A stretch of DNA of 64,000 nucleotides from Pantanalinema rosaneae (GCF_050753385.1 NZ_JBLZFZ010000010.1:97600-161599), one strand, 5' to 3'; counted from the stretch's first letter, positions 26,652-36,181 are shown. Notes: generated by a model from the letters alone, not told the origin. Numbers and translations: made by a program.

Positions 26652-26792
26652 TTACTGAGCAAAAAAGCCAGTAAATAGCAGAGGTAGGAGAATCAACGCC
26701 CCAATAATTAGCACAAGTGTGCCTGGTTCAATCTTGACAATATTGCGATCGACTTGCTCTTGAAGTGGGTTTGGTTTATCAGAATCAGGCAT
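26652..26792 (-). CDS. Small single-pass membrane protein (46 aa)
   Basis: ATG at 26792, TAA at 26652. The protein begins MPDSDKPNPLQEQVDRNIVK and ends in one hydrophobic helix (residues about 24-44, IEPGTLVLIIGALILLPLLF). The soluble N-terminus is charged, and a single helix fills the rest, a shape shared with small photosynthetic or membrane-complex subunits, but the sequence is not one I can name. It lies 12 bp downstream of asnS on the same strand, so it may be translated from the asnS message. Codon use looks normal. Confidence 0.55.
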   Translation of the reverse strand: MPDSDKPNPLQEQVDRNIVKIEPGTLVLIIGALILLPLLFTGFFAQ

Positions 26793-26804
26793 AATATGTT
26801 GACC

Positions 26805-28196
26805 TTAAAACTCAATTTCCTGGGGCGCTCGGGGGAACGGAATTACATCCCGAATATTGCCCATTCCAGTCATAAACTGGACTAAGCGCTCAAAGCCTAA
26901 GCCAAAGCCAGCATGGGGCACAGTACCATAACGCCGCAGATCGAGATACCACCAGTAAGGAGCCGGATCAAGCCCCTGATTCGTAATCCGCCGCTCTAGC
27001 ACATCCAGGCGTTCTTCCCGTTGCGACCCACCAATAATTTCACCAATTTTGGGCGCTAGAATATCCATCGCTCGCACCGTTTTTTCATCCTCATTCAGCC
27101 GCATGTAAAAGGCTTTGATTTTAGCTGGATAATCCGTCACAATCACTGGCTTTTTAAACAGTTCTTCGGCTAAATAGCGTTCATGTTCTGATTGCAAATC
27201 CAAACCCCATTCCACAGGATATTCAAAGGATTTACTGGCTTTCTCTAACAACGAAACCGCTTCTGTATAAGTCACTCTTGCAAACTCATTGTTGATGATA
27301 TTATCTGCCGTCTTTAAGACAGAATCATCAATCCGTTGGTTGAAAAACTCCATATCTTCGGGGCAGGTTTCCAACACATGACTAAAAATATGCTTTAGGA
27401 AGGATTCTGCTAAATCCATATCGCCTTCCAGATCGCAAAATGCCATCTCTGGTTCCACCATCCAGAACTCGGCTAAGTGACGAGAAGTATTAGAATTTTC
27501 TGCCCGAAACGTCGGCCCAAACGTATAAACATTACTGAATGCCATTGCCATAATTTCGGCTTCCAGTTGTCCGCTCACCGTCAAATACGCCTGTTTACCA
27601 AAGAAATCTTCACTAAAGTCTGGCTTTTTATCGTTCGTCAGTGGCACATCGGCTAGGTCAAAGTTCGTCACCGTGAACATTTCACCCGCGCCTTCACAAT
27701 CACTGGCACCAATCAGGGGTGTATGCACCCACAGGAAACCCCGTTCCTGAAAGAACTGGTGAATTGCCGTTGAGGCGGCATTGCGGACTCGGAACACTGC
27801 CCCTAATGTATTCGTGCGGGCGCGTAAGTGGGCGATCGAGCGGAGAAATTCAAACGAGTGACGTTTTTTCTGTAGCGGATAGGTTTCGGGGTCGGCTTCC
27901 CCATAGACCACGATCGACTCTGCCTTTAACTCAATCCGCTGTCCCTTGGCTGGCGACTCCACCAGAGTTCCCGTAATCTCGACGGAAGCGCCCGTATTTA
28001 CCCGCTTCATGGTGTCAGCGTATCCTGGCACAGTTTGGCTAACCACCGTTTGCAGTCCTGCCATCGAGGAACCATCATTCACTTCGACAAAACTAAATTC
28101 TTTCTGTTCCCGCTTGGTACGTACCCAACCCTTAACCGTAACCGTTTCGTCAGGTTGTCCGTGGCGCAGTAGATCGAGAATACGTTGAGTGGTCAT
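26805..28196 (-). CDS. asnS: Asparaginyl-tRNA synthetase
   Basis: Charges tRNA-Asn. A class-II enzyme of the AspRS group; 463 residues, normal length. The N-terminal OB fold (VTVKGWVRTKREQKEFSFVEVNDGS, positions about 18-45) binds the anticodon. Motif 2 is the FRAENSNTSRHLAEFWMVEPE region, and motif 3 is GFGLGFERLVQFMTG close to the C-terminus. The frame opens at a TTG (28202); the ATG two codons later (28196) is the likely start. Confidence 0.97.
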   Translation of the reverse strand: MTTQRILDLLRHGQPDETVTVKGWVRTKREQKEFSFVEVNDGSSMAGLQTVVSQTVPGYADTMKRVNTGASVEITGTLVESPAKGQRIELKAESIVVYGEADPETYPLQKKRHSFEFLRSIAHLRARTNTLGAVFRVRNAASTAIHQFFQERGFLWVHTPLIGASDCEGAGEMFTVTNFDLADVPLTNDKKPDFSEDFFGKQAYLTVSGQLEAEIMAMAFSNVYTFGPTFRAENSNTSRHLAEFWMVEPEMAFCDLEGDMDLAESFLKHIFSHVLETCPEDMEFFNQRIDDSVLKTADNIINNEFARVTYTEAVSLLEKASKSFEYPVEWGLDLQSEHERYLAEELFKKPVIVTDYPAKIKAFYMRLNEDEKTVRAMDILAPKIGEIIGGSQREERLDVLERRITNQGLDPAPYWWYLDLRRYGTVPHAGFGLGFERLVQFMTGMGNIRDVIPFPRAPQEIEF

Positions 28197-28289
28197 GAGC
28201 AATCATCGGGAATAGGAAATCCAAACGTAGGTAAACTACGCTGAATTTGAGTGTAGCGCTGATTGAGGAAATGGAACGATCGCGTCGCT

Positions 28290-28742
28290 TTACGGTTGCT
28301 GAGAAGATGAAGTCGGTGGAGTTGATTCCGGCAGCGGTTGAGGTTGCTTTAACACCGCAAAGGCAAGAAACCAACCCAGTACCATGCCAAACCCGCCAAA
28401 CCGAATAATTTGCCAGAATGGTTCCTTTAAACTACTCCAGGTAAATAAGCGGCTTTCCAGATTGAACTCTAGTTCGTCTAACCGAGACTGAATTTGCTTC
28501 AGTTCTGCTTGCAGTTCTGGGTGGGCTGCTGGCTCAAGTTCTGTTTGCAACTGTTCGCGGCGTTGCTGTAATTGCGCCTGTTCCTGCTGGTCTTGCTCTA
28601 CCTGGGTATAACGTTGTTTCAGGGCTTGCAGCGATCGTTCTACCGCCACTAATTCCTGCTCAAAATTCAACTCCTCAACCGCGCCGCGATCGGTTTTAGA
28701 GCGATCGTGATCAGACGGTGGCAATGGCTCAGAAGAGGGCAT
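28290..28742 (-). CDS. Coiled-coil protein with a C-terminal membrane helix
   Basis: A 150-residue protein of unknown function. Residues 25-95 form a Gln/Glu/Leu-rich coiled coil (ALKQRYTQVEQDQQEQAQL and similar). A hydrophobic helix lies near residues 113-130 (FGGFGMVLGWFLAFAVL), followed by a short Pro/Ser-rich tail. It therefore looks like a tail-anchored protein with the coiled coil in the cytoplasm. Divergent from the next gene, whose true start is 42 bp away from its own. Confidence 0.65.
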   Translation of the reverse strand: MPSSEPLPPSDHDRSKTDRGAVEELNFEQELVAVERSLQALKQRYTQVEQDQQEQAQLQQRREQLQTELEPAAHPELQAELKQIQSRLDELEFNLESRLFTWSSLKEPFWQIIRFGGFGMVLGWFLAFAVLKQPQPLPESTPPTSSSQQP

Positions 28743-28784
28743 AGTACAGTAAAGATAATTTCCATTACCATACTGCCCTGCTTT

Positions 28785-29069
28785 ATGCTGAACACTTCTA
28801 CCCAGGCAACAAATTTATCGGATTTACAGCAAGCCAGCCCTGAAGCATTAGCCCAACTGCTGCTAGAAAAGCTAGCCATTAACGATAGCAACTGGCATCA
28901 ACTCAAGTCGAACCGCAATGCCCGCGCCAGTGAACAAGCGGCTGCCGCTCTCGTGTTCTTGCTGAAAAATCAACCCGAAGAAGCTTTACCACGATTACAA
29001 CAAGCCGTCGGTTGGCTCGATCGCTCTATTTCCGCCCCTCCCTGCCCCACCCACGGTCATAACCGTTAA
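28785..29069 (+). CDS. Small conserved cyanobacterial protein (DUF6439-like)
   Basis: A 94-residue protein, MLNTSTQATNLSDLQQ onward, with AAALVFLLKNQPEEALPRL and a conserved C-terminal WLDRSISAPPCPTHGH. It matches a small cyanobacterial family I believe is DUF6439; the role is unknown. The open frame begins at 28707, inside the divergent gene; the ATG at 28785 is the sensible start. No membrane segment. Confidence 0.7.
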   Translation: MLNTSTQATNLSDLQQASPEALAQLLLEKLAINDSNWHQLKSNRNARASEQAAAALVFLLKNQPEEALPRLQQAVGWLDRSISAPPCPTHGHNR

Positions 29070-29216
29070 ACGCTCTGGGTGAACCGGAAGGCAATGACGT
29101 GAACAACTGGCGATCGCTAGAGACAGAAACTATCAAGATGTCTCTAGCTACCACACTCATCGTTTTTGGGAATACTTACCGATGCGATAAGACCTTTGAT
29201 CTGGCGGAGCAACTGA

Positions 29217-31541
29217 ATGGACATCCCTCTCATCGAGGCTGCCAAAGGTAATATTCTTCTGGTTGACGATATACCTGAAAACCTTCACCTACTCACCCGC
29301 AGCCTCACCCAACAAGGATATCAGGTACGAGGGGTGGTGAGTGGAACAATGGCATTGCGGGCTGTCCAGATATGGGCTCCTGATCTGATTCTGCTGGACA
29401 TCAAAATGCCGGATATGAGTGGCTACGAAGTTTGCCAACAGATCAAAGCCTCTGAACGCAGCCGCGATATTCCAATCATTTTTGTCAGCGCCCTAGATGA
29501 AGTGCTGGATAAAGTTCAGGCGTTTGCCGTTGGTGGAGTGGATTACGTGACCAAGCCTTTCCAGATTGAAGAAGTCCTGGCTCGAATCAAAACTCATCTG
29601 GCGCTACGGACAGCACAGGCGCAAATATCACAGTTAAATACCCATTTGGAACAGCGAGTTCAGCAACGGACGGCAGAACTGGAAGCCGCCAATCAAGAGT
29701 TGAAGCGCGAAATCACCGATCGCCAACGGGCAGAAGCCCAACTCCAGCAACAGGCAGAGCAGGAACGCTTAGTCAGCGCGATCGCCCAACGGATTCGCCA
29801 ATCCCTCGACCTGGATACCATCCTCGATACTACAGTGGCGGAAGTTCAACAGCTGCTGCAAGTCGATCGTGCCTTGATTTATCGCTTTGAACCGGATTGG
29901 AGTGGGATCGTGGTGGTAGAGGCCGTTTCCCATCAGCACTTCAGTATCTTAGGTAAAGAAATTAACGATCATTGCTTTGCCAAACACTACGTTGAAGGCT
30001 ATCGGCAGGGACGGGTACAAGTGCTGGAAGATATCATGACCGCTGACCTCACGCCTTGCCATACCGAACTTCTGGCATCATTTCACATCCGAGCCAACCT
30101 GGCTGTGCCGATCCTGCATGAAGAGCAACTATGGGGATTGTTGACGGTCAACCAATGCACCCATCCCCGCCAATGGAGTTCCCTGGAGATCAGCCTCCTC
30201 CAACAATTGTCTACCCAGGTCGCGATCGCCATTCACCAGTCGGAGTTGTACCAGCAAGTCCAGCACCTTAATACCGATCTGGAACAGCAGATCCAGGAAC
30301 GGACTGCCCAATTGCAGCAGGCGAGAGACTTTGATGCTTTACTCAAGCAAATTACCGATAAGGTGCGCGACAGTTTGGACGAAAGTCAAATTTTGCAAGC
30401 GGCGGTGCAGGCGTTAGCGCTGGGGTTAGATGTAATTACCTGCAATACCGCTCTGTATGACCTGGAGCAGCATACTGCCATCATTTACCACGAATACACT
30501 CGCTCCAATGATGTGCCCACTCGCCAGGGACAAGTTCGGCACATGGTAGACTTTCCCAAGTTGTATGACCAACTGTTAGCCAACCAATGCTTTCAGTTTT
30601 GTCAACCTGATTCTGATCGCGGTTGGGTGACATTACTCGTTTGTCCCATTTGTGACAACCAGGGGGTTTTGGGCGATCTCCAACTGTTACAACCATCCGA
30701 TGTGCTGTTTAGCCGCCGGGAAATTCAACTGGTACAACAGGTTGCCAACCACTGTGCGATCGCAATTCGTCAGGCTCGTCTGTATGCTGCCGCCCAATCT
30801 CAGGTTAAAGCGCTGGAACAACTACATCAATTAAAGGATGATTTCCTCAGTACCGTTTCCCATGAGCTGCGATCGCCCGTCGCTAACATGAAAATGGCGC
30901 TACAAATGTTAGAGCTAACGTTTGAGCAATTGCAATCCGATCCAATTCACAACCTGAGTGAATCACTCAAACACCGGATCAGTCAGTACTTACAAATTCT
31001 GAATAATGAATGCGATCGAGAAATCAACCTGGTGAACGATCTCCTCGATCTGCAACGGCTAGAAACCAACACGCAACCCCTTGAAACCGAAGCCATTGAT
31101 TTAAACCTCTGGCTCCCCATCCTATTGGAATCGTTTCAGGAACGTGCCCTGGCTCGGCAACAGCAGCTAAACATTCAATTACCTGCGACTCTGCCCTTCA
31201 TTGACACCAATCCCAATGCCTTAAAACGGGTACTGGCAGAACTCCTCCATAATGCGTGTAAATACACACCACCTGGGGAACGAATAGTTGTTGATGTTAC
31301 AATGACAACCTTACAGATCCAATTTCAAATCACGAACTTTGGCAGCGAAATTCCAACCAGTGAACTGCAACATATTTTTGAGAAGTTTTATCGCATTACC
31401 CAACTCGATCGCTGGAAACAAGGAGGCACAGGATTAGGACTGGCTTTAGTCAAACGCCTGGTCGAACACCTGGGAGGAGAAATCACCGTGAGTAGCGGCA
31501 ACGGCAACACCCGCTTCACCCTATTCCTACCACGCTCCTAA
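29217..31541 (+). CDS. Sensor kinase: receiver, DXCF cyanobacteriochrome-type GAF, second GAF, histidine kinase
   Basis: A 774-residue cytoplasmic signalling protein without membrane helices. Domains: receiver (residues 12-130, phospho-acceptor D61 in LILLDIKMP, conserved Lys in TKPF), a coiled coil (about 140-185), GAF-1 (about 190-345), a second coiled coil, GAF-2 (about 365-520), HisKA with H549 in VSHELRSPV, and HATPase_c with N679 in LLHNACKYTPP and the G box GGTGLGLALVKRL. GAF-1 has the DXCF motif DHCF (C253) and the bilin-anchoring CH (C281-H282) 28 residues later, as in blue/green-type cyanobacteriochromes. Light sensing is inferred, not shown. The receiver at the N-terminus suggests it takes a phosphate from another kinase. 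A terminator lies about 135 bp downstream. Confidence 0.9.
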   Translation: MDIPLIEAAKGNILLVDDIPENLHLLTRSLTQQGYQVRGVVSGTMALRAVQIWAPDLILLDIKMPDMSGYEVCQQIKASERSRDIPIIFVSALDEVLDKVQAFAVGGVDYVTKPFQIEEVLARIKTHLALRTAQAQISQLNTHLEQRVQQRTAELEAANQELKREITDRQRAEAQLQQQAEQERLVSAIAQRIRQSLDLDTILDTTVAEVQQLLQVDRALIYRFEPDWSGIVVVEAVSHQHFSILGKEINDHCFAKHYVEGYRQGRVQVLEDIMTADLTPCHTELLASFHIRANLAVPILHEEQLWGLLTVNQCTHPRQWSSLEISLLQQLSTQVAIAIHQSELYQQVQHLNTDLEQQIQERTAQLQQARDFDALLKQITDKVRDSLDESQILQAAVQALALGLDVITCNTALYDLEQHTAIIYHEYTRSNDVPTRQGQVRHMVDFPKLYDQLLANQCFQFCQPDSDRGWVTLLVCPICDNQGVLGDLQLLQPSDVLFSRREIQLVQQVANHCAIAIRQARLYAAAQSQVKALEQLHQLKDDFLSTVSHELRSPVANMKMALQMLELTFEQLQSDPIHNLSESLKHRISQYLQILNNECDREINLVNDLLDLQRLETNTQPLETEAIDLNLWLPILLESFQERALARQQQLNIQLPATLPFIDTNPNALKRVLAELLHNACKYTPPGERIVVDVTMTTLQIQFQITNFGSEIPTSELQHIFEKFYRITQLDRWKQGGTGLGLALVKRLVEHLGGEITVSSGNGNTRFTLFLPRS

Positions 31542-31676
31542 AAATTTCTGGTCAGCATGTCTGTGGGAACAAATCAGCCACTTAACAATACCGACTTTGA
31601 GTGACGGCAATCTCCCGGCAAATCTGTTTAGATAGCAGCATTAAAGCCTGCTTTTGACATTCCTCTATGCATAGAT

Positions 31677-31702
31677 AGCAGTCCTAATAGGGCTGCTTTT
31701 TT
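31677..31702 (+). terminator. Intrinsic terminator after the sensor kinase
   Basis: AGCAGTCCT (31677-31685) pairs with AGGGCTGCT (31689-31697), one G-U pair, three-base loop, followed by six T. An imperfect copy of the left part (tagatagcagc, then CCTGCTTTT) lies about 45 bp upstream, so the region has two terminator-like units. Confidence 0.8.
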
Positions 31703-31740
31703 ATTGGCAACTTTTGCCAATTTGCCCGATCGTAACCTGC

Positions 31741-32076
31741 CTATCCGTCTACCTGCTCGGCAATCCATTGCAAATAAGGCAGTGACCCCGCCAGAATGGG
31801 GAGAGCAATGAGCTCCGGCACTTCATAGGGATGGTTATGCCGGACGATCGCCTCCAGGGCAGCAAATTTGGTCAGATCGGTTTTAATCAGCAATTGCCAC
31901 TCATCCTCGCGTTCCACCTTGCCCTGCCAGGTATAGATTGAATGCACTGGTAGCAAACTGAGACAGGCGGCTAGCTTCGCCGCAATCAGCGCCTGCGCGA
32001 TCGCATCGGCTTGCTCCCTGGAAGGTGCCGTTACCAGCACCACACCATATTGAGATGACGGCTCGGAACTACTCAT
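31741..32076 (-). CDS. cutA: Divalent-cation tolerance protein CutA
   Basis: A 111-residue protein of the CutA family, very stable trimers with a ferredoxin-like fold; copper tolerance in E. coli gave the name, but the molecular role is not settled. Signature stretches are AQALIAAKLAACLSLLPVHSIYTWQGKVE, EDEWQLLIKT and HPYEVPELIALPI. Normal length. Convergent with the sensor kinase. Confidence 0.93.
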   Translation of the reverse strand: MSSSEPSSQYGVVLVTAPSREQADAIAQALIAAKLAACLSLLPVHSIYTWQGKVEREDEWQLLIKTDLTKFAALEAIVRHNHPYEVPELIALPILAGSLPYLQWIAEQVDG

Positions 32077-32168
32077 ACTTCCTTTAGATAGAGGTCAGAT
32101 ACAAGCTAAAGCATAAACGCTAAAGGATAAATCACCCTTCGATCCCTTTAGCACCCTATATTGCACCC

Positions 32169-32849
32169 ATGACCCGAAAACTTAGTTTGATATTGTTCTG
32201 GCTAGGATTCATCGGCTATGCCTTTTTCCTGGCTCCCCCGCTCCCACCCGGCACCTTCGAGCTGATCAAACGTTTATCTACCGGACAGATTGCTGGGATC
32301 AATCCACTAATTGTGGCACTATTCAATTTGCTGGGAGTGTTCCCATTAATCTATGCTTGCCTGCTGCTGATTGATGGCAGAATGCAAAAACTACCTGCCT
32401 GGATATTTATGCTGGGATCATTTGGCACTGGGGCGTTTGCCCTTCTACCCTACCTGGCACTGCGAGACCCCAATCCCCACTTTACGGGCGAAAAATCGGC
32501 TCTCCTGAAACTCCTGGACTCCCGCTGGTTTGGTGGCAGTTTAGCGATCACAGCGATCGGGTTAGTAGTCTACGGCATCACCCAGGGCAATTGGGCTGAT
32601 TTTAGTCAGCAATGGCAGACCAACCGCTTTATTCATGTCATGAGCCTGGACTTTTGTGTCCTGTGTCTCCTGTTCCCCACCCTCCTCGGAGATGACATGA
32701 GCCGCCGCCAACTCCACGATCGGCGCATCTTTTGGGCAGTCTCGCTGCTGCCTCTGTTGGGTGCAGCCCTGTATGTTGCCCTGCGTCCTCCCTTACCCAG
32801 CCCAACGACGACTGAATCATCCCCCCAGCAGCCAGCCGCGCTTAGCTAA
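32169..32849 (+). CDS. Conserved membrane protein (DUF2834-like)
   Basis: A 226-residue protein with about six hydrophobic helices (near residues 5-22, 45-68, 76-93, 118-135, 155-172 and 180-200) and a Pro/Ser/Thr-rich tail. It resembles a family found in cyanobacteria and plant plastids, probably DUF2834, of unknown function. Starts 92 bp from divergent cutA and is followed, 86 bp later, by the DUF4168 gene. Confidence 0.65.
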   Translation: MTRKLSLILFWLGFIGYAFFLAPPLPPGTFELIKRLSTGQIAGINPLIVALFNLLGVFPLIYACLLLIDGRMQKLPAWIFMLGSFGTGAFALLPYLALRDPNPHFTGEKSALLKLLDSRWFGGSLAITAIGLVVYGITQGNWADFSQQWQTNRFIHVMSLDFCVLCLLFPTLLGDDMSRRQLHDRRIFWAVSLLPLLGAALYVALRPPLPSPTTTESSPQQPAALS

Positions 32850-32935
32850 AAACGTGGGGATCGGTAATGTTCCCTGTGCTGCGAGCTGCCGATCCCTGTA
32901 TGCTGCTAATCACCAAGTTGTCTGAAGTCACCGCC

Positions 32936-33376
32936 ATGTCCAAACTATTTCGCCCCCTCAAAGCTGGACTGATTTACCTGATCGTGACGTTGGTTGGGTG
33001 GCTTCTACTGACTATTGGCAATGTCGCGATCGCTCAGCCATCCAGCAATGCTGCCACTCCCATTGATGCAGACACAAGCACACTGATCCACCCAGAGTTA
33101 GATCCAGACAACATCCCTTCGACCAAAGTCAGCCAATTCGTTCATGCCTATTTGCAGGTTGTTGCCCTGATCGATCGACGGGAGGGCGAGTTACAGGGCG
33201 CAGAAACCGAATCCGAATCGATCCAAATTGAAAGGGAAATTGAAGCCGCCGCTCTAGCGATGATTGAGCAGGCTGGCTTAACCCGTCAAGAATATTTACA
33301 ACTGCTGGGGTTAGCCAATACAGATCCCGAGTTTGGCGAACGGGTAGCCCTGCAAGTTCAGGAAGCCGCTCGCTAG
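32936..33376 (+). CDS. Exported DUF4168 protein
   Basis: A 146-residue protein. The N-terminus has a hydrophobic helix (LIYLIVTLVGWLLLTI) ending near AIAQ, which fits a signal peptide. The conserved domain is VSQFVHAYLQVVALIDRRE, then EREIEAAALAMIEQAGLTR and YLQLLGLANTDPEFGERV, typical of DUF4168 proteins of cyanobacteria. The frame is open to 32867; the ATG at 32936 directly precedes the signal peptide and is chosen. Role unknown. Confidence 0.82.
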   Translation: MSKLFRPLKAGLIYLIVTLVGWLLLTIGNVAIAQPSSNAATPIDADTSTLIHPELDPDNIPSTKVSQFVHAYLQVVALIDRREGELQGAETESESIQIEREIEAAALAMIEQAGLTRQEYLQLLGLANTDPEFGERVALQVQEAAR

Positions 33377-33743
33377 AGCCAATGGCAGCATGGAGTTTTA
33401 CCCCCAGGAATAGATGCCCTCCAATCAGTCATGGCTCGAAGATCGCCAGTTAGCAGAATCCAGGCAGAGATTCAGAGGCGGAATACAGCATCCAGCCAGG
33501 ATTGGCGAATTCAGTCAAATTAAGCCTTGCAGAAATTGGAATGAGTGATTAAATGGGAAGAATCACAGGCGCGATCGGTTCGATCGTTGCTATTATTCTT
33601 GGTTTCATAATTTGGATTCCGACTCCTGAAACAGCCAACGTCAGACATTAACTAAAGTCAGCCTGACTAGAATAACTGGCAGAAAATCGGTATGGTAGGA
33701 AGCTAATTCATTGATATCCGGATCCCATGATTGAGAAGGCTGG
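33377..33743. other. Gap between the DUF4168 gene and ftsQ
   Basis: No convincing gene. A 32-codon open frame at 33553-33651 begins MGRITGAIGSIVAIILGFII and would be a tiny membrane peptide, but it lacks a good ribosome-binding site. The ftsQ promoter should be in the right half; a -10-like TATGGT near 33690 is weak. Confidence 0.4.
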
Positions 33744-34589
33744 ATGACCAGTAGTATCGCACCCGTCTCACAAACAGAGTTGGCTCAACGGCGGCAAAAG
33801 TTACGTCGGCAGCGACGTGCCAAATTATTTCAAGCAATTTGGAGAGTGTTAGCTGTCTTTGGGCTGGCAGGAGGGCTAATTTGGCTGTCAACCCAACCTT
33901 TTTGGCTGATTCGTCAAGCCGATCAGATTAAAGTGGAGGGCAATCGCTTTATTCCAGTTCAACGGATTCGATCGCTGCTGCCCATTACCTACCCTCAATC
34001 CTTATTTCGGCTGGAACCGCAAAAAATTGCCAAAGAACTCAAAGCAAAAGCGCCGATTTCCGATGTGATCGTCAGTCGGCAGTTATTTCCGCCCAGTCTC
34101 AGTATTCAAATTAAAGAGCGCTACCCGGTGGCGATCGCGCTACCCGATCCCAACGCTAAACCAAGCAGCGCTAAATCTAATCAGGATAATGCGTCTACGC
34201 AGGTAGGGTTAATTGACGAAACCGGATGGTGGATCCCTTTAGAAAATTACACCTCGGTTGATCGGTCAGTTAAACTCCCAACCCTAAAAATAATTGGTCG
34301 GCAAGAGCATTACCGATCATTCTGGTCTAAGCTGTATCGGGAGGTCAGCCGTAGTCCGGTCAAAATCTCTGAGATTGATTGCCAGAATCCGGCTAATATC
34401 ATCTTGAAAACGGAACTAGGGACAGTTCATCTTGGACCACCTGGTTCTCAGTTGGCTTATCAGATCAAAACCCTTGATCGGATGCGTCAATTACCCAATC
34501 AAATCAACCCCAGCCAAATCGCTTATATTGACCTGAGAAACCCCGACTCCCCCATCCTTCAGATGGTAGGAACCAAAGACTCACAATAG
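33744..34589 (+). CDS. ftsQ: Cell-division protein FtsQ (DivIB family)
   Basis: A bitopic divisome protein that links early and late division proteins. It has a basic cytoplasmic N-terminus (residues 14-30, RRQKLRRQRRAK), one membrane helix (about 32-52), then a POTRA domain beginning IKVEGNRFIPVQRIRSLLPI and a beta domain ending near YIDLRNPDSPI. Length (281) fits cyanobacterial FtsQ. GAGAAGG precedes the ATG. ftsZ follows after about 240 bp, as in other cyanobacteria. Confidence 0.92.
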   Translation: MTSSIAPVSQTELAQRRQKLRRQRRAKLFQAIWRVLAVFGLAGGLIWLSTQPFWLIRQADQIKVEGNRFIPVQRIRSLLPITYPQSLFRLEPQKIAKELKAKAPISDVIVSRQLFPPSLSIQIKERYPVAIALPDPNAKPSSAKSNQDNASTQVGLIDETGWWIPLENYTSVDRSVKLPTLKIIGRQEHYRSFWSKLYREVSRSPVKISEIDCQNPANIILKTELGTVHLGPPGSQLAYQIKTLDRMRQLPNQINPSQIAYIDLRNPDSPILQMVGTKDSQ

Positions 34590-34827
34590 CCCCACTTGCC
34601 TGGATGAAAATTTCTTACCCAATAGGACAAGATCAATGACAAACTAATGGCATCAAAAACCCTGTTTAGCCTGGCAATCCTCCATTGCCTGGGAATAGTG
34701 AATTCCCTATGATCGTTGGTTTTTCAAACAACTTACCCTATAGTTGATCAAAGTCGTTCAGCATCCAACAGTTGTTTGTAACCACCCCGTTCAAATGACG
34801 TTTGATAGTAAATTGGCTTCTATTCCA

Positions 34828-36096
34828 ATGACACTTAATAACAATCTTGGGCATCAGCAGGAAAGCTCTAGCCCAGATGGACAACCTAACTTTTCGCTGG
34901 CGACTGAAGCGTCAAATCCCTTTAGCAATTCCAGCTTACATGTGAACTCGTCTTCCAAGGTGAAAGGTATGCCTGGAGAAGAATCTAGGAGTAGTGATAT
35001 CGTGCCAGGTAGCATTGCCAAAATTAAAGTCATTGGTGTAGGCGGTGGCGGTGGAAATGCCGTCAATCGGATGATTGCCAGTGACCTCCTGGGAGTTGAG
35101 TTCTGGTCAATCAATACAGATGCCCAAGCCCTCAGCCAGTCTGCTGCCCCCAAACGGCTGCAAATGGGGCAAAAGCTGACGCGGGGACTAGGAGCTGGCG
35201 GTAATCCGGCGATCGGGCAAAAAGCTGCCGAAGAGTCTCGCGATGAAATTGCCGCCGCCCTGGAAGGTTCCGATCTGGTGTTTATCACGGCTGGCATGGG
35301 AGGTGGCACTGGCACAGGAGCCGCCCCGATCGTGGCTGAAGTCGCTAAAGAATTAGGAGCGCTGACGGTGGGGGTAGTTACCCGTCCGTTTATGTTTGAA
35401 GGACGGCGACGCACCAGCCAAGCTGAAGAAGGGGTAGCAGCCCTGCAAAGCCGGGTCGATACCTTAATCATTATTCCCAACGATAAGCTGCTGTCGGTGA
35501 TTTCAGAGCAAACCCCGGTACAGGAAGCCTTCCGGGTCGCGGATGACATCCTGCGGCAAGGGGTACAGGGCATTTCCGATATCATTACGATTCCGGGCTT
35601 AGTCAACGTAGACTTTGCCGATGTGCGGGCCATCATGGCAGATGCCGGTTCCGCGTTGATGGGGATTGGGGTAGGAACAGGGAAATCCAGAGCCAGAGAA
35701 GCAGCCGTAGCTTCTATTTCTTCGCCGTTATTAGAGTCCTCGATCGAAGGGGCAAGGGGCGTTGTCTTCAACATTACTGGCGGCACCGATTTAACGCTGC
35801 ATGAAGTGAACTCGGCAGCAGAAATTATTTATGAGGTGGTTGATCCCAACGCCAACATCATTTTTGGTGCTGTGATTGACGAACGCCTCCAGGGTGAACT
35901 CCGGATTACTGTAATTGCTACCGGCTTTACTGGCGAAGCTCCCACCCAACAGGTACCGAAGGCTACAACGACCCGACGACCCATGGCATCACCGCCACCC
36001 AGCCCGATCGCACCTCCTAGTATGGAACCGCCCAAGCCCGAGCCACCCCCCGGTCTGGATATTCCCGAGTTTCTGCGGCGGCGACCTCGGCGGTAG
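34828..36096 (+). CDS. ftsZ: Cell-division GTPase FtsZ
   Basis: The tubulin homologue that forms the division ring. About 60 variable residues precede the GTPase domain, which starts at IKVIGVGGGGGNAVNRM; the tubulin signature is GGGTGTGAAP, and the T7 catalytic loop contains NVDFADVRAIM. The C-terminus carries a Pro-rich linker and the conserved tail DIPEFLRRRPR, which binds membrane tethers and FtsQ/SepF-type partners. The frame is open from a TTG at 34744; the ATG at 34828 (MTLNNNLG) matches the start of other cyanobacterial FtsZ proteins and is chosen, with 34795 as an alternative. Confidence 0.96.
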   Translation: MTLNNNLGHQQESSSPDGQPNFSLATEASNPFSNSSLHVNSSSKVKGMPGEESRSSDIVPGSIAKIKVIGVGGGGGNAVNRMIASDLLGVEFWSINTDAQALSQSAAPKRLQMGQKLTRGLGAGGNPAIGQKAAEESRDEIAAALEGSDLVFITAGMGGGTGTGAAPIVAEVAKELGALTVGVVTRPFMFEGRRRTSQAEEGVAALQSRVDTLIIIPNDKLLSVISEQTPVQEAFRVADDILRQGVQGISDIITIPGLVNVDFADVRAIMADAGSALMGIGVGTGKSRAREAAVASISSPLLESSIEGARGVVFNITGGTDLTLHEVNSAAEIIYEVVDPNANIIFGAVIDERLQGELRITVIATGFTGEAPTQQVPKATTTRRPMASPPPSPIAPPSMEPPKPEPPPGLDIPEFLRRRPRR

Positions 36097-36181
36097 TCAG
36101 CTAGTTGACAGCACTGCAAATATGATATTGCTGCACATCATTGGCAGGGGCAGACAGGTGTTTGCCCTATTGATGGCTCGA

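Noticed and set aside
33553..33651. 32-codon membrane-peptide frame
   Set aside because: No Shine-Dalgarno sequence and nothing to support translation; mentioned only within the gap entry.
34854..35786. 310-codon open frame antisense to ftsZ
   Set aside because: Shadow of ftsZ; Ser/Pro-rich low-complexity translation with no family features.
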